Assembly (NCBI GenBank): GCA_029379225.1
Contig: JAQYWR010000009.1
Location: 1-64,000 of the forward strand
Length of the DNA: 64,000 nt
Source of the DNA: Nostoc sp. S4
GTDB taxonomy: Bacteria; Cyanobacteriota; Cyanobacteriia; Cyanobacteriales; Nostocaceae
Direction: 5' to 3'
Position 1 is the first letter of the stretch, and each line of letters begins with the position of its first letter. The notes beneath the pieces are model-generated. The model was not told where the DNA came from. It worked only from the letters and a program-made list of their open reading frames with translations, and ran no database searches. Below, in pieces: positions 1 through 9,800 of this stretch. The position numbers and the translations under genes are program-made.

Positions 1-2
1 AT

Positions 3-113
3 ACTCAACGCGCCTTGCTTGCTTTTAATTTTACTGCCCAAGTTAGCTTTCAGCAGGGCTTAAAAAATACCATTCAATGGTATCGTCAACACAGTTTACT
101 AACAAAAGTTTAA
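3..113 (+). CDS. 3' end of a probable NAD-dependent epimerase/dehydratase (partial)
   Basis: An open frame enters from the left edge and stops with TAA at 111-113, giving the last 36 residues of a protein. The tail reads ..FQQGLKNTIQWYRQH.., which resembles the C-terminus of dTDP-glucose 4,6-dehydratase-like and related SDR sugar-nucleotide enzymes, where a GL..TI.WY pattern is common. No catalytic or cofactor site lies in the window, so the family call rests on this tail alone and the substrate cannot be assigned. The other two forward frames close within the same stretch, which supports this frame as coding. Confidence 0.5.
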   Translation, partial: TQRALLAFNFTAQVSFQQGLKNTIQWYRQHSLLTKV

Positions 114-337
114 GCAGAAGTTTGGGTATCAAAGTCTTGTTAATTCTGACTTGAAGAATTTTGAATTCTGAGATTTTGGGCTTTTATATTCGCAGTTGAC
201 TAGAACAAATATAATCGCCCAATTACTTTTTTCTAGTGTTGCTGAATTAGAATATAAAATGCCAAAATTACCTTGATTTTTAATTTAGGCTAAAATAATC
301 TTTTTGTGGCAACCGTTCAGAAAAGAGAATATAATCA

Positions 338-1189
338 ATGCCTAACCTCAACCTGATTTCAGAATATAAAAGCTTTGGCGGCAAACTCGGCTTTTACAGT
401 CATTCCTCCTCAACCTGTAACGGCGAAATGCGCTTTGCCATTTATCAACCACCACAAGCAACTCAACAACCTGTGCCAATTCTCTATTTTCTCTCTGGTT
501 TGACTTGCACAGAAGAGAATTTTATGGCTAAGGCGGGGGGGGTACAGCGCTTTGCATCTGAGTACGGTTTAATATTGGTTGTACCAGATACTAGTCCACG
601 TAATACTGGTATTCCAGGTGAGGATAATGATTGGGACTATGGCACTGGTGCGGGGTTTTATGTTGATGCTACTGAGGAACCCTGGCGTCAACACTACCAA
701 ATGTATAGTTATGTCGTCCAAGAATTACCTACTTTAATCACTGCAAACTTCCCCTCACAGCCGGATAGACAAGGTATTTTCGGTCATTCAATGGGGGGAC
801 ATGGGGCGCTAGTCTGTGCAATGAGAAACCCAGAACTCTACAAATCAGTATCAGCTTTTGCACCGATCGCTGCACCTATGCGTTGTCCTTGGGGTCAAAA
901 GGCTTTCAGTGGTTATCTTGGTAGCAATCAAGAAACTTGGCGTGCTTATGATGCTAGTGAATTAGTCAAAAAAGTAGGATATCACAGTTCGATTCTCATT
1001 GACCAAGGTACTGCTGATAAATTTTTAGCTGAGCAATTATTGCCAGAAGTGTTTGAGCAAGCTTGTGCAAATGTTAACCAGCCGCTACAGTTGCGTTACC
1101 AAGAAGGTTATGACCACAGTTATTATTTCATCGCCAGTTTTATTGAAGATCATATCCGCCATCATGCGATCGCTTTAGGAGTTAAGTGA
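338..1189 (+). CDS. fghA: S-formylglutathione hydrolase
   Basis: A 283-residue cytoplasmic alpha/beta hydrolase of the esterase D family. It hydrolyses S-formylglutathione to formate and glutathione, the last step of glutathione-dependent formaldehyde detoxification. Visible signatures are the N-terminal [10 protein letters not shown] oxyanion-region motif, the nucleophile elbow [10 protein letters not shown] (Ser about 150) and the catalytic His in GYDHSYYF near residue 259. Length and motif order match the family. The ATG at 338 is preceded by a weak purine-rich stretch (AAAAGAGAA). No formaldehyde dehydrogenase gene is adjacent, so the gene seems to stand alone. The product call is confident. 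Confidence 0.95.
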   Translation: MPNLNLISEYKSFGGKLGFYSHSSSTCNGEMRFAIYQPPQATQQPVPILYFLSGLTCTEENFMAKAGGVQRFASEYGLILVVPDTSPRNTGIPGEDNDWDYGTGAGFYVDATEEPWRQHYQMYSYVVQELPTLITANFPSQPDRQGIFGHSMGGHGALVCAMRNPELYKSVSAFAPIAAPMRCPWGQKAFSGYLGSNQETWRAYDASELVKKVGYHSSILIDQGTADKFLAEQLLPEVFEQACANVNQPLQLRYQEGYDHSYYFIASFIEDHIRHHAIALGVK

Positions 1190-1841
1190 CAAAATAATTA
1201 TTGATTTGTAATTTGTAACTTTCTTATACAACTATTTCATTTAACTGGAATAAGTGGTTTATTTATATCATACTATAGTAGTTACTCTCAGATCAGAAAA
1301 ATTTGTATTATCTCTATAACCAGTCTTTTTAAGATAGGTAAAAACTTTTAGTCAAGAAACTGCCGTAAAGTATACCAACAAAAGAAACCTCTGCTCATAT
1401 TTTCCCCTGCACCTCTGTAGTTAAATAGTTTAATACTTACGCACTATACAAATTGGCCATCTGAAAAATAACTTAAATTCAGTTATTTAAAGCTTTTAGT
1501 GAGCAACTTCAAATAAATAGTGGTCTTTAAAAATTAGATTATTAAATAAATATTTACAAGAAAATAAATAAGTTAAAACAATGTCAATTAATTTGATATA
1601 AAAAAATCTTAAATTTGTCGAAAAGCAGAGATAATCTTTAAAAGATAAAAACAATAAAAACCATTTACTTGGATAAGGTTTGATGTCGATAAACAACTCC
1701 AACTTCAGGGGAGAATTCAGCAAGTGAAGACTCCGGTGTTATAAACCTGAAGAGGGAATGAAAGGAACTGGGCATTAAGTATAGGGCATTGGGGATTGGG
1801 CAATGGTTTGGCCCAATCCCTAGTCCCTAGTCCCTAATAGA
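1190..1841. other. intergenic, AT-rich, no gene recognised
   Basis: About 650 bases without a convincing coding frame. A minus-strand frame of 75 codons around 1496-1723 is Phe/Leu/Lys-rich, has no family resemblance and is judged to be chance in AT-rich DNA. Near 1776-1840 there is a G-rich then C-rich low-complexity stretch (GGGGATTGGG, then repeated TAGTCCC) of the type scattered between genes in Nostoc-like genomes. It abuts the left end of the insertion element. Confidence 0.6.
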
Positions 1842-1858
1842 TCATTCCTGAGAGGTTA
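1842..1858. repeat. left terminal inverted repeat of the IS element
   Basis: 17 bp, exact reverse complement of 2787-2803. The matching stops at both outer edges, which defines the element end. Confidence 0.85.
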
Positions 1859-2025
1859 AGATAAAGCGCCTTTTGTCAATCAGTTAAAATACTCAAAATA
1901 GTCTTAATAACTTAAATATGAGATGAAAACGTATTGTAACGACAGAACAACTTTGTAAAAAATGGAATTCATTCTTAGGTAAATTTAGTTATCAAATGAG
2001 GTAATAAAAAGCTGATTTGACTACC

Positions 2026-2769
2026 ATGCCTAAAGCTGCCAAACGAAACTCCGACCACGCACAACGGCACAATACTCCTACTATAGATAACAAAGCGATC
2101 GCCTCGCACTTGGAAGCTTTGTTAACCCCAGCTATTTTTGCTCAACAGAAATATTATAAGCAGTTAGGATTACGAGATAGAATTCTGAATTTATCGTTAA
2201 TGGTGGCAGCAGTATTAACGTTATTATGGCGGCAAGTTCCCGGAGTACAAGAATTAAATCGCTTGTTGGCAAGAGAAGATTTATTATGGTGTCGTATTAC
2301 TAAAGTTGCTCAACAATCACTTTCAGAAAGATTTTTGGTATTTCCTGCCGAATTATTTGAAAATGTGTTTAAAGATTTGTTGCCTCAGTTACAAATTAAT
2401 TGGCAACAACGAGTCAAACGCCCATTACCAGATAGTGTTAAGTTTACACTACATAATTTTGAACGAATTTGGATAGCTGATGGGTCAACCCTAGAAGCCC
2501 TATTTCGCAAGCTAAAAAGTCTGGAAGACTTGAAAACAGGACAGTTAGCCGGAAAGATTTGTACAGTTATCGATTTGGTTAATCGTTTACCTATCGAAGT
2601 GATGATTTTCCGTGGTTTGTACCATTTTAGTGTTGCTTATGACAAAGGTAAGGCGGATGACCCTATTAAGTACTTCGCTGTAAAAGAGAATCAAGATTTA
2701 GGAGTAGTCAAAGCATTACGAAAACCAGTCTCTAAGCTCGATTTATCCCCTTTTCCCGCACCCTCTTGA
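2026..2769 (+). pseudogene. IS4-family transposase with internal deletion
   Basis: The frame encodes about 247 residues from ATG 2026; an in-frame TTG at 2017 is the alternative start. The N-terminal half looks like a normal IS4-type transposase up to the first catalytic Asp in WIADGSTLEALFRKLK. The sequence then continues through VIDLVNRLPIEVMIF directly into a tail (RGLYHFSVAYDKGKADDP...) that resembles the extreme C-terminus of such transposases. The second Asp motif and the Y-R-E-K glutamate motif are absent. Family members are usually above 400 residues, so roughly the central and third catalytic portions are missing. The stop codon falls within the inner part of the right inverted repeat. 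Confidence 0.8.
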
Positions 2770-2786
2770 CAAAAGTGCAATCACTC

Positions 2787-2803
2787 TAACCTCTCAGGAA
2801 TGA
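2787..2803. repeat. right terminal inverted repeat of the IS element
   Basis: 17 bp, exact reverse complement of 1842-1858. Confidence 0.85.
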
Positions 2804-2843
2804 GGTAGGGGCGTACAGCTGTACACTCTTACAACCGATTGAT

Positions 2844-2927
2844 ATCATGTCCGGCTAATCACTTGTGGTTAAAATTTCTCCGCGTCTTCGTGTCAATCCT
2901 AATAATAAGTCTTTGACCGGACATGAT
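2844..2927. repeat. 84-bp palindromic element (MITE-like)
   Basis: Ends are a perfect 11-bp inverted repeat, ATCATGTCCGG at 2844-2854 and CCGGACATGAT at 2917-2927. The interior contains CTCCGCGTCTTCGTG, a phrase typical of dispersed cyanobacterial intergenic repeats. It sits just outside the IS right end and 37 bases from the stop of the SLH-protein gene. No coding content is evident. Confidence 0.55.
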
Positions 2928-2964
2928 TATGATGTGTTGCAAAGATTTTGCAAAATAAACCAGT

Positions 2965-4590
2965 TTATGCAGCCACAATATAAGGTGAGTCGATCGCTAC
3001 TAGACGACCAGCATCTACCAAAGCTTGGTATACCATTACAGCTACCTCAGCACGCGTTGCATCGCGGGTAGGATTAAGTTGTTTGAGATTAGGGTAATTA
3101 ACAATAATCTCTTTTTGAATAGCCTTGATGACTTCATCCTTAGCATAATCAGGAATCTTTGCTTGGTCATCAAAAGTTTTGCCGATTGCTGTACCATTAC
3201 CAGATAATCCCAATCCATTCACCAGAGAAACAATCACTTGCACGCGCTGGATATTTTTGTTGGGGCCAAAAGTATTGTCGGGAAAACCAGAGAGAAATAA
3301 ACCTTGATATGCTTGTTGAATTACCTTAGATGCCCAAAAATCTGCTGGCACATCTTTAAATTTGCTAACTGGGCGATTTGGCGATGGGTTGAAAGCTTTT
3401 ACTAGTAATGCTGCGTATTGTGCCCGCGTCATTGTAGCATCGGGTTTAAATGTGCGATCGGGGAAGCCGTTAACTATCCCCAATTTGACTAATTCCCGAA
3501 TAAATGTCCCTGCCCAATGATTAGTAATATCAGTTAATTCGATACTAGGAGTTGGAGTTGGTGTTGGCGTTGGAGTTGGGGTTGGCGTTGGAGTTGGAGT
3601 TGGAGTTGGCGTTGGTGTTGGAGTGGGAGTTGGAGTTGGAGTTGGTGTTGGCGTAGGTGTTGGAGTGGGAGTTGGCGTAGGTGTTGGAGTGGGAGTTGGC
3701 GTAGGTGTCGGTGTAGGAACCGAACTATCTGCAAATTCTACCTTTCCAGTGACTTTAGTGGGATCTATTGTATTCCCTATAGAAACCAGCTTGTTGGAAC
3801 TGGCATTTTGCAAATCAAATTTACCGTTATTGCGTAGAGTGTTACCCCCTGAATTATTGGTAGTGCCGATATCCGGTAAGGCACTTGCAATTATAGTTAG
3901 ACCATCATCAGTGTTATTTTCACTCAGATTATTACGCAATACGGGATGGGCACTACCAGAGATGACTATTCCAGAACGGTTTTGAGAAATTTTGTTATCT
4001 CGAAGTATGGGTGATGCAGTATCACTAATGGCTATGCCAAAACCTGTTTTAATGCAAGTATTTCCTTGAATTTGACCTTGGGAATTTTTAGCGATCGCAA
4101 TTCCATTGGCTGCATTCTCACTGAATACATTACCCAGAATAACTGGGTTAGCATCACCTGTAGCAAATACTCCTTCGCGCTTACATTGAGTAAAGGTGCT
4201 ATTAGCAACAGTAGGGGCAGTTGATTCGACCCAGACACCACTACCACGGCTAGCTAAATTTGTTACAGTCACTCCTCGAAGTTCGGCTTTATCAGCCAGC
4301 ACAAAAGTGACATTTTGACCAGCAAAAGTACGGCTCAGGTAACTACCACTCCCTTCAATCAAAATACCATTGCCTTTGTTGGTTTCATTACCCACCACTG
4401 TCACCCCAGATGGAATCGCTAGGGGAAAGACTTCACCGCTAGCAGCATTGTAATTACCATTTGCCAGTTGAATCTTAGTATCAACTGTAGCTACCTTCAG
4501 GGCTTGCGTAATAGTTTTGAACGGCGCTTGCTGGCTACCAGCGTTAGTATCGCTGCCTGCTACTGGATTTACATAAAAAGTTTGAGCCAT
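2965..4590 (-). CDS. DUF1565/right-handed beta-helix protein with (TP)28 linker and three SLH domains
   Basis: A 541-residue three-part protein. Residues 1-285 begin [15 protein letters not shown], the DUF1565 opening, and continue with repeated N.I..N...GI.I rungs characteristic of PbH1 parallel beta-helices (NosD/pectate-lyase-like surface folds). Residues about 290-347 are an uninterrupted Thr-Pro linker. The C-terminal part holds three S-layer-homology motifs ([20 protein letters not shown] with [35 protein letters not shown]; and a weaker third ending [17 protein letters not shown]). SLH domains bind cell-wall polymers or sit in surface layers, so an envelope or surface role is expected. 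No N-terminal signal peptide is visible, so the export route is unclear. Monocistronic on the minus strand. The domain calls are firm, the function unknown. Confidence 0.85.
   Translation of the reverse strand: MAQTFYVNPVAGSDTNAGSQQAPFKTITQALKVATVDTKIQLANGNYNAASGEVFPLAIPSGVTVVGNETNKGNGILIEGSGSYLSRTFAGQNVTFVLADKAELRGVTVTNLASRGSGVWVESTAPTVANSTFTQCKREGVFATGDANPVILGNVFSENAANGIAIAKNSQGQIQGNTCIKTGFGIAISDTASPILRDNKISQNRSGIVISGSAHPVLRNNLSENNTDDGLTIIASALPDIGTTNNSGGNTLRNNGKFDLQNASSNKLVSIGNTIDPTKVTGKVEFADSSVPTPTPTPTPTPTPTPTPTPTPTPTPTPTPTPTPTPTPTPTPTPTPTPTPTPTPTPTPSIELTDITNHWAGTFIRELVKLGIVNGFPDRTFKPDATMTRAQYAALLVKAFNPSPNRPVSKFKDVPADFWASKVIQQAYQGLFLSGFPDNTFGPNKNIQRVQVIVSLVNGLGLSGNGTAIGKTFDDQAKIPDYAKDEVIKAIQKEIIVNYPNLKQLNPTRDATRAEVAVMVYQALVDAGRLVAIDSPYIVAA
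3547..3717. repeat. in-gene tandem repeat encoding P(TP)28
   Basis: 171 bases of degenerate hexamers (GTTGGA/GTTGGC/GTGGGA/GTAGGT on the plus strand) that encode 28 consecutive Thr-Pro pairs in the minus-strand SLH protein. Codon third positions vary in blocks of two to four units, as expected from slippage followed by drift. A Gly-Val frame on the plus strand over this stretch is only its shadow. Confidence 0.9.
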
Positions 4591-4903
4591 ATTTATACTT
4601 CCAAAAAATACATAGCTATCCTAGCGCTAACCATGACAATAGGTAGCGATCGATGCATTAAAGAAGTCGCAAGTCGCAATGAACGCTGTCGCAAGTACAG
4701 TTTTGTAACGGAGATTTAGCGCTTTCTCTACTAGCGGAGGAAACCTCCGTAGACGCCCGTTGGCGCGGCTTGTCGGCAGACATCTGAACTTTGTAAGACA
4801 GATGCTCTCCACATACTTGCGGCTTGTTGAAGCCTCTTACTTAAATCAGATGTAGTTGATGTTATCTGCTAGAGTGACAAAACAGGGTTCAGAAAATATC
4901 AAC
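4591..4903. other. intergenic with a short hairpin
   Basis: Separates two minus-strand genes. It carries a perfect 6-bp hairpin CGGAGG-AAA-CCTCCG at 4735-4749 inside a stretch resembling dispersed Nostoc repeats (CGTAGACGCCCGTTGGCGCGG). There is no T-tract, so it is not a classical terminator. No gene seen. Confidence 0.5.
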
Positions 4904-5854
4904 TCAGCTAGTCTCTGTAAAAACACGATCGCGCCCTATTGATTTTGCTTGATAGAGTGCGCGATCGGCTGCAAGGATCGTTTGTTCAAAATCAGAACCA
5001 GGATGGGGAATGATTGTCGCAACTCCGGCACTCACGGTGACATGAGAACTAACTTGAGAACTGCGATGAGGAATTGCCAACATCTTCACAGCAAAACATA
5101 TTGCCTGGGCAACTTGATTAGCTCCTTCGGCATTTGTATTAGGTAGAATTACAGCAAATTCTTCCCCACCATAACGAGCAACTAAATCAATAGAACGTCT
5201 AGCACAATCTTGGATGGCTTGAGCAACTTTTTGCAAACAGCGATCGCCTGCTCGATGACCGTATGTATCATTGTAAGATTTGAAAAAATCAACGTCACAG
5301 AGAATCAGCGAAAGGGGCATTTGCTCTCTGGCCATGCGCCGCCATTCTTGAGCAAAATATTCTTCAAATTTCCGGCGGTTAGCTACTTGAGTTAACTCAT
5401 CAATAATCACTAATTGCTGTAATTCTTGCGCGATAATTTCCTGTTTTTGTTGTAACTGTGATTGTTCAATCAAACGTTTTATCCTCTGACGTAACACTGG
5501 CCAATAAATTGGTTTAGTTACATAATCTATTGCTCCGGCAGCAAATGCGCGATCGACTGATTGTCGATCCTCTAATCCTGTAATCATCAAAACAGGGATG
5601 TATTTACTAAAATCAAGAGATAGCAATTGGGCACAACAATCAAATCCGTCCATTTCCGGCATCATTGCGTCCAGCAGTACTAGATCGGGATGCGATTCCT
5701 GAAAAACAATCAAAGCCTCTTTACCATTGTCTGCTTCTACTATTTGATAGCCTTCCTTTTCTAGTAAAAGTCGCAATCGTATTCGGTTTAATCGTTCATC
5801 ATCGACAATTAAAACTAAATGTTGATTAGCTTGAATAGTGTTATTCATTTCCAA
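4904..5854 (-). CDS. response regulator with active-type GGDEF domain (REC-GGDEF)
   Basis: A 316-residue soluble diguanylate cyclase controlled by phosphorylation. The N-terminal receiver (about 14-130) has the acidic pair in VDDERL, the phosphoacceptor D62 in LLDAMMP and the Lys in TKPIYW. A helical linker leads to the GGDEF domain (about 150-315). It retains the metal-binding DVDFFK, the signature GGEEF at 229-233 and an inhibitory I-site RSID five residues upstream. It is therefore predicted to make cyclic-di-GMP and to be product-inhibited. It is the last gene of a three-gene minus-strand operon, 41 bp after the preceding REC-GGDEF gene, so the upstream hybrid kinase is the likely phosphodonor (inference). 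Confidence 0.93.
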   Translation of the reverse strand: MEMNNTIQANQHLVLIVDDERLNRIRLRLLLEKEGYQIVEADNGKEALIVFQESHPDLVLLDAMMPEMDGFDCCAQLLSLDFSKYIPVLMITGLEDRQSVDRAFAAGAIDYVTKPIYWPVLRQRIKRLIEQSQLQQKQEIIAQELQQLVIIDELTQVANRRKFEEYFAQEWRRMAREQMPLSLILCDVDFFKSYNDTYGHRAGDRCLQKVAQAIQDCARRSIDLVARYGGEEFAVILPNTNAEGANQVAQAICFAVKMLAIPHRSSQVSSHVTVSAGVATIIPHPGSDFEQTILAADRALYQAKSIGRDRVFTETS

Positions 5855-5895
5855 ACTAATTTATTGATAATTGTTTTTTAACTATTGTCTACTGA

Positions 5896-6888
5896 CTATG
5901 ATAAAATTAATTTTAAGTTAGAAAAAATGCGGTTATTCGCTGATACTTTGGCTTGAAGTAGAGCTTTTTCTGCCTGAGAAATCAACTTATTTACAGACAT
6001 TTCCGAATTAGGAATAACACTTGTTAAACCCAGGTTGAAGCTGAATAATTCATCTATTTTTGAATCATTATCGGCTATATCAATAGCATTAACAGCAGAA
6101 AAAATTGCATTGGCTATCTGCAAAGCTGCTTCGGCTGAAGCATTTGGTAAAACCATAGCGAATTCTGCTTCACCAAACCGAGCTACCAAATCTGCTCCAC
6201 GGCGCTTGCACTTACGCATACTATCAGCGATTTCGCAGAGATATCGATCTGAAGATTGATAGTTGTTACCCGCGTTCTTAAAGTTAACATTCACCAAAAT
6301 CAAAGATAGAGATAATTGATACTTTTGCAAGCGATTCCATTCGCGTTGTAAGTATTCATCAAAGTAATAACGATTAGCAATTTGAGTGAGACTATCGACA
6401 CAGGTGAGGCGTTGCAACTCTCGATGTGCAGCTTCTACCTGTGCTGTTACTATACATTCTCGTTGAATCTTTTGTTGAAGTTCTGCCATCGCCCATCTTG
6501 ATGTCAACAAGCGATTAACTCGCCCTGTAAGTATGCTCCAATCGATTGGTTTTGTGATGTAATCTGTTGCACCTGCTTCAAAAGCCCGGTCAACAGACTC
6601 TCGATCCTCGAGAGCAGTAATCATTAAAATTGGCGGGCAATTATTACCTAAAAGCGTTTGTATTTGGCTACAACAACTAAAGCCATCCAACCCTGGCATC
6701 ATCGCATCTAACAAAATTAAATCTGGCAGTTGTTGTTGACAAATATCTAAACAGTGTTGACCGTTACACGCTTGAGTAACTTGATATCCTTGCTTTTCCA
6801 TTGCTCGATGTAACACCAATCGCAAAGCTCTTTCATCATCGACAACAAGAACTAAAGGTGATTTATTCTGAATATCGTAATTAGTCAT
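5896..6888 (-). CDS. response regulator with degenerate GGDEF domain (REC-GGDEF, probably non-catalytic)
   Basis: About 330 residues from ATG 6888, which overlaps the stop of the upstream kinase by 8 bp; an in-frame start at 6921 is possible but lies deeper in that gene. The receiver is complete (VDDERA, LLDAMMPG, TKPIDW). The C-terminal domain aligns with the GGDEF domain of the next gene, but the signature is GEAEF (239-243) and the metal-binding DxDF is NVNF. Catalysis is therefore unlikely. The I-site RGAD, five residues upstream of the signature, is kept, which suggests a cyclic-di-GMP receptor role; that is inference. Coupled translation with the kinase implies they work together. Confidence 0.9.
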   Translation of the reverse strand: MTNYDIQNKSPLVLVVDDERALRLVLHRAMEKQGYQVTQACNGQHCLDICQQQLPDLILLDAMMPGLDGFSCCSQIQTLLGNNCPPILMITALEDRESVDRAFEAGATDYITKPIDWSILTGRVNRLLTSRWAMAELQQKIQRECIVTAQVEAAHRELQRLTCVDSLTQIANRYYFDEYLQREWNRLQKYQLSLSLILVNVNFKNAGNNYQSSDRYLCEIADSMRKCKRRGADLVARFGEAEFAMVLPNASAEAALQIANAIFSAVNAIDIADNDSKIDELFSFNLGLTSVIPNSEMSVNKLISQAEKALLQAKVSANNRIFSNLKLILS

Positions 6889-9800
6889 TTTCTCTATTAG
6901 GATGTTGTAATTGTAAAGCAACTACTACCCTTTGATACTCTGTTTTGAGCTTTGAAACTAGAGTAGAAGCACTGACTGTAGTCCCAGATTTAGCGATAGT
7001 TTCTAATTCTTGACATATTTGAGCAAAAGGTATAGCGCCCATAGTCAAACTCAGCGATCGCAACGAATGAGCTACACTACAAAGTTCAAGTGCATCTTGT
7101 TTGTCAATCGCATCATTAATCGCAAGTAACCTTTGTGGTGCATCTTCTAAATAGCAATCAATAAACTGTGCCAAAATTTCCGCTTCATCGCCTATAGAAT
7201 TTTTTAAATCTGCAAAAATTTCAGCATTCAGGGCTGGCGTTTGGATAAATTCTTGTTCATCTTCCAAGCGCTCGATTTGCTCGTTATTGCTGTCAAAAAC
7301 CATTAATTTTTGATTGTCGGTATCTGATGAATGCAAAATTTGATAGTTATTTAAAGCTTGAACCAGTGCCTCCATGCGAATAGGTTTGCTAATATAATCA
7401 TTCATCCCTGCACTGAGGCATTCCTCCCGATCTCCTTGCATGGCATGAGCAGTCATCGCAATAATCCAAGGTCGGCTGTTAGCTGACCATTGTTGATAAA
7501 TTTTCTGCGTCGCTTCTAAGCCGTCCATTTCCGGCATTTGTACATCCATGAAGACTAAATCGTATGATTGTTGGCGTAAAGCTGACAGTGCTTCTAATCC
7601 ATTATTTGCGATGTCAGCGCGATAGCCCATCCGCTCTAACATCTGTATAGCTACCTTCTGATTTAAAGCAACATCTTCCACCAACAGAATTCGTAATGGC
7701 AACTTTTGGCTTAACTGAGAATCAAATGCTGCTCGAAATGATTTTGCCGACAAAAAATTTTTTTCTTCACATAAGACTTGAATGAATACGTTATAAAGAT
7801 GCGATTGCTTAATTGGTTTATTCAGGATCGCAACAAAGCCTAGTTTTTCTTCATGCTCTTTCTGGATTAATCTTTCAACAGCACTCAGCATTACTAAAGG
7901 CAGGTTTTGACAGCCAGGTAAGGAGCGAATACCTGCTGCCAGAGTTAAACCGTCCATATCTGGCATCCGCATATCTAAAACTGCAATATCAAATTGTTCT
8001 CCGGAATTAATTAATTCCAAAGCTTGCAAACCGGATTCCACTGAGCGAACTAACATCCTCCAACTAGAGGCTTGTAAAGTAATTACTTGTCGGTTCGTGG
8101 CATTGTCATCAACTATTAATAAACGTTTTCCGGTTAAATTGGCTTGAATAACTCCACAGTCAATGTTTTCGCCACTAGCAGCCGACTGAGCTACGAGTGT
8201 GAAATAAAATGTCGAGCCAACTCCCACAAAACTCTCAACCCACATGGAACCACCCATTAGTTCGCACAATCGTTTGCTGATTGCTAAACCCAATCCAGTA
8301 CCGCCATATTGGCGAGTCATGGATGCATCAACTTGGCTAAAAGGCTTAAATAGTCGCTCCATTCGTTCTTGAGGTATGCCAATGCCTGTATCCTTGATGG
8401 CAAATTGAATTTCGTATTCGTCTTGGCTGATGATTTTTTTGAGCGTTACAGAAACGACAATTTCACCAGTTTGTGTAAATTTGATGGCATTACTAATCAA
8501 ATTCACTAGTATTTGTCGCACTCGTGTTATGTCTTTAATAATAGTGGTTGGAATTTGGGCATCAATTAGATATGCTAAATCTAAATTTTTAGCAGCAGCT
8601 TGGGAAGCTAGTAATTCTAAAGCTTCTTCTATGCAATAGCGGATGTTGAAAGGGTATTCCTCTAAATCTAATTTACCGGACTCAATCTTAGAAAAGTCCA
8701 AAATATCATTGATGATAGTCAGTAAGGCGTCACTACTACTGCGGATAATTTCTAAAAATTCTTGTTGTTCGGCGGTAGGTTCCATATCCAGCAGCAGCCC
8801 TGTCATACCGATAACAGCATTCATGGGGGTGCGAATTTCATGGCTCATCATCGCTAAAAATTCACTTTTTGCGCGATTTGCGGCTTCGGCTTCGCGTTTT
8901 GCCTGCTTCAAGGCCCAGTTATTCCAAGTAAGTTCTTCTAGTTGCCGAGTTTCTTGCTCTAGTAAGTCTGCCTGTGCCAAGGCGATGCCTAATTGTGCTG
9001 CAACTGCTTCTAATAATTCAATTTCTTCTGGAGTCCACTGGCGAAAATAGCTGCACTGTTGAATGCCGATGATGCCATTTGGTTTTTCTTGATAGGAAGT
9101 GCGGACTGCTAACGTGGATTTAAGTCCAATTTGCCGAGAAATTGCTCGCGTATTTTGGAGTAAAGGATCGACATACACATCATCAGAAGCGATCGCCCCA
9201 TCCTGTGCTATAACTTTTTCGGCATGAGGATTGCCAGCGATGTGTATATCCATTCCCAGCATGGAGCTGTAACCAGGAACAACATACTCTGCGACTATGG
9301 GAATTCGCGGATTGGGATCGCTATAGAAAGAGTGGATTATACAGCGATCTACATTAAATACTTGTCCAATTTGAATGGCAGCCGTCTCAAAGATTTTTTT
9401 AGTATCAAGGCTTTGACGAATTTGTTGAGTGATTTGTTTGAGGAGCAGGGTTCGTTGCAGCTGTTGTTGCAGTCCTTCTTGAGCTTGCTTGCGATCGCTA
9501 ATATCTTTCATGAAGCAGTGATGCCCAATAAATTGCTGCTGTTCGTCGTAAGCAGAAATTATCACCACCTGCTGATAAAAAATAGTGCCGTCTTTTTTAA
9601 CTCCTCTGACTTCCGCTTCTACTCTGCCATCTGTGAGCATTTGCTGATAGGCATCTATCATGCGTTCCACATCGTCAGGGTGAACCGTTCGTTGCCACTT
9701 CATGCCTAACATTTCTTGCTCTTGGTAGCCTGTAATGCAGGCATAGACTGGGTTGACGGCTATGTAACGTCCCTGCGGATCGATTCTGGAAATTCCAGCA

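Larger units (their letters stand above)
1842..2803 (+). mobile_element. internally deleted IS4-like insertion element, 962 bp
   Basis: The element is bounded by perfect 17-bp inverted repeats, TCATTCCTGAGAGGTTA at 1842-1858 and its complement at 2787-2803. A second matched inner block (CTTTTGTCAA at 1870-1879, complement at 2766-2775) lies inside. It encloses one transposase frame that lacks most of the DDE catalytic core, so it is probably non-autonomous. No clear target-site duplication is visible at the two edges. Two intact ends around a deleted transposase suggest it could still be moved in trans by a full-length relative elsewhere in the genome; that is inference. Confidence 0.85.

Noticed and set aside
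1496..1723. 75-codon minus frame
   Set aside because: Phe/Leu/Lys-rich chance frame in AT-rich DNA with no start context or family match.
3623..3985. Plus-strand frame starting with a long Gly-Val repeat
   Set aside because: Antisense shadow of the Thr-Pro-encoding tandem repeat in the SLH protein.
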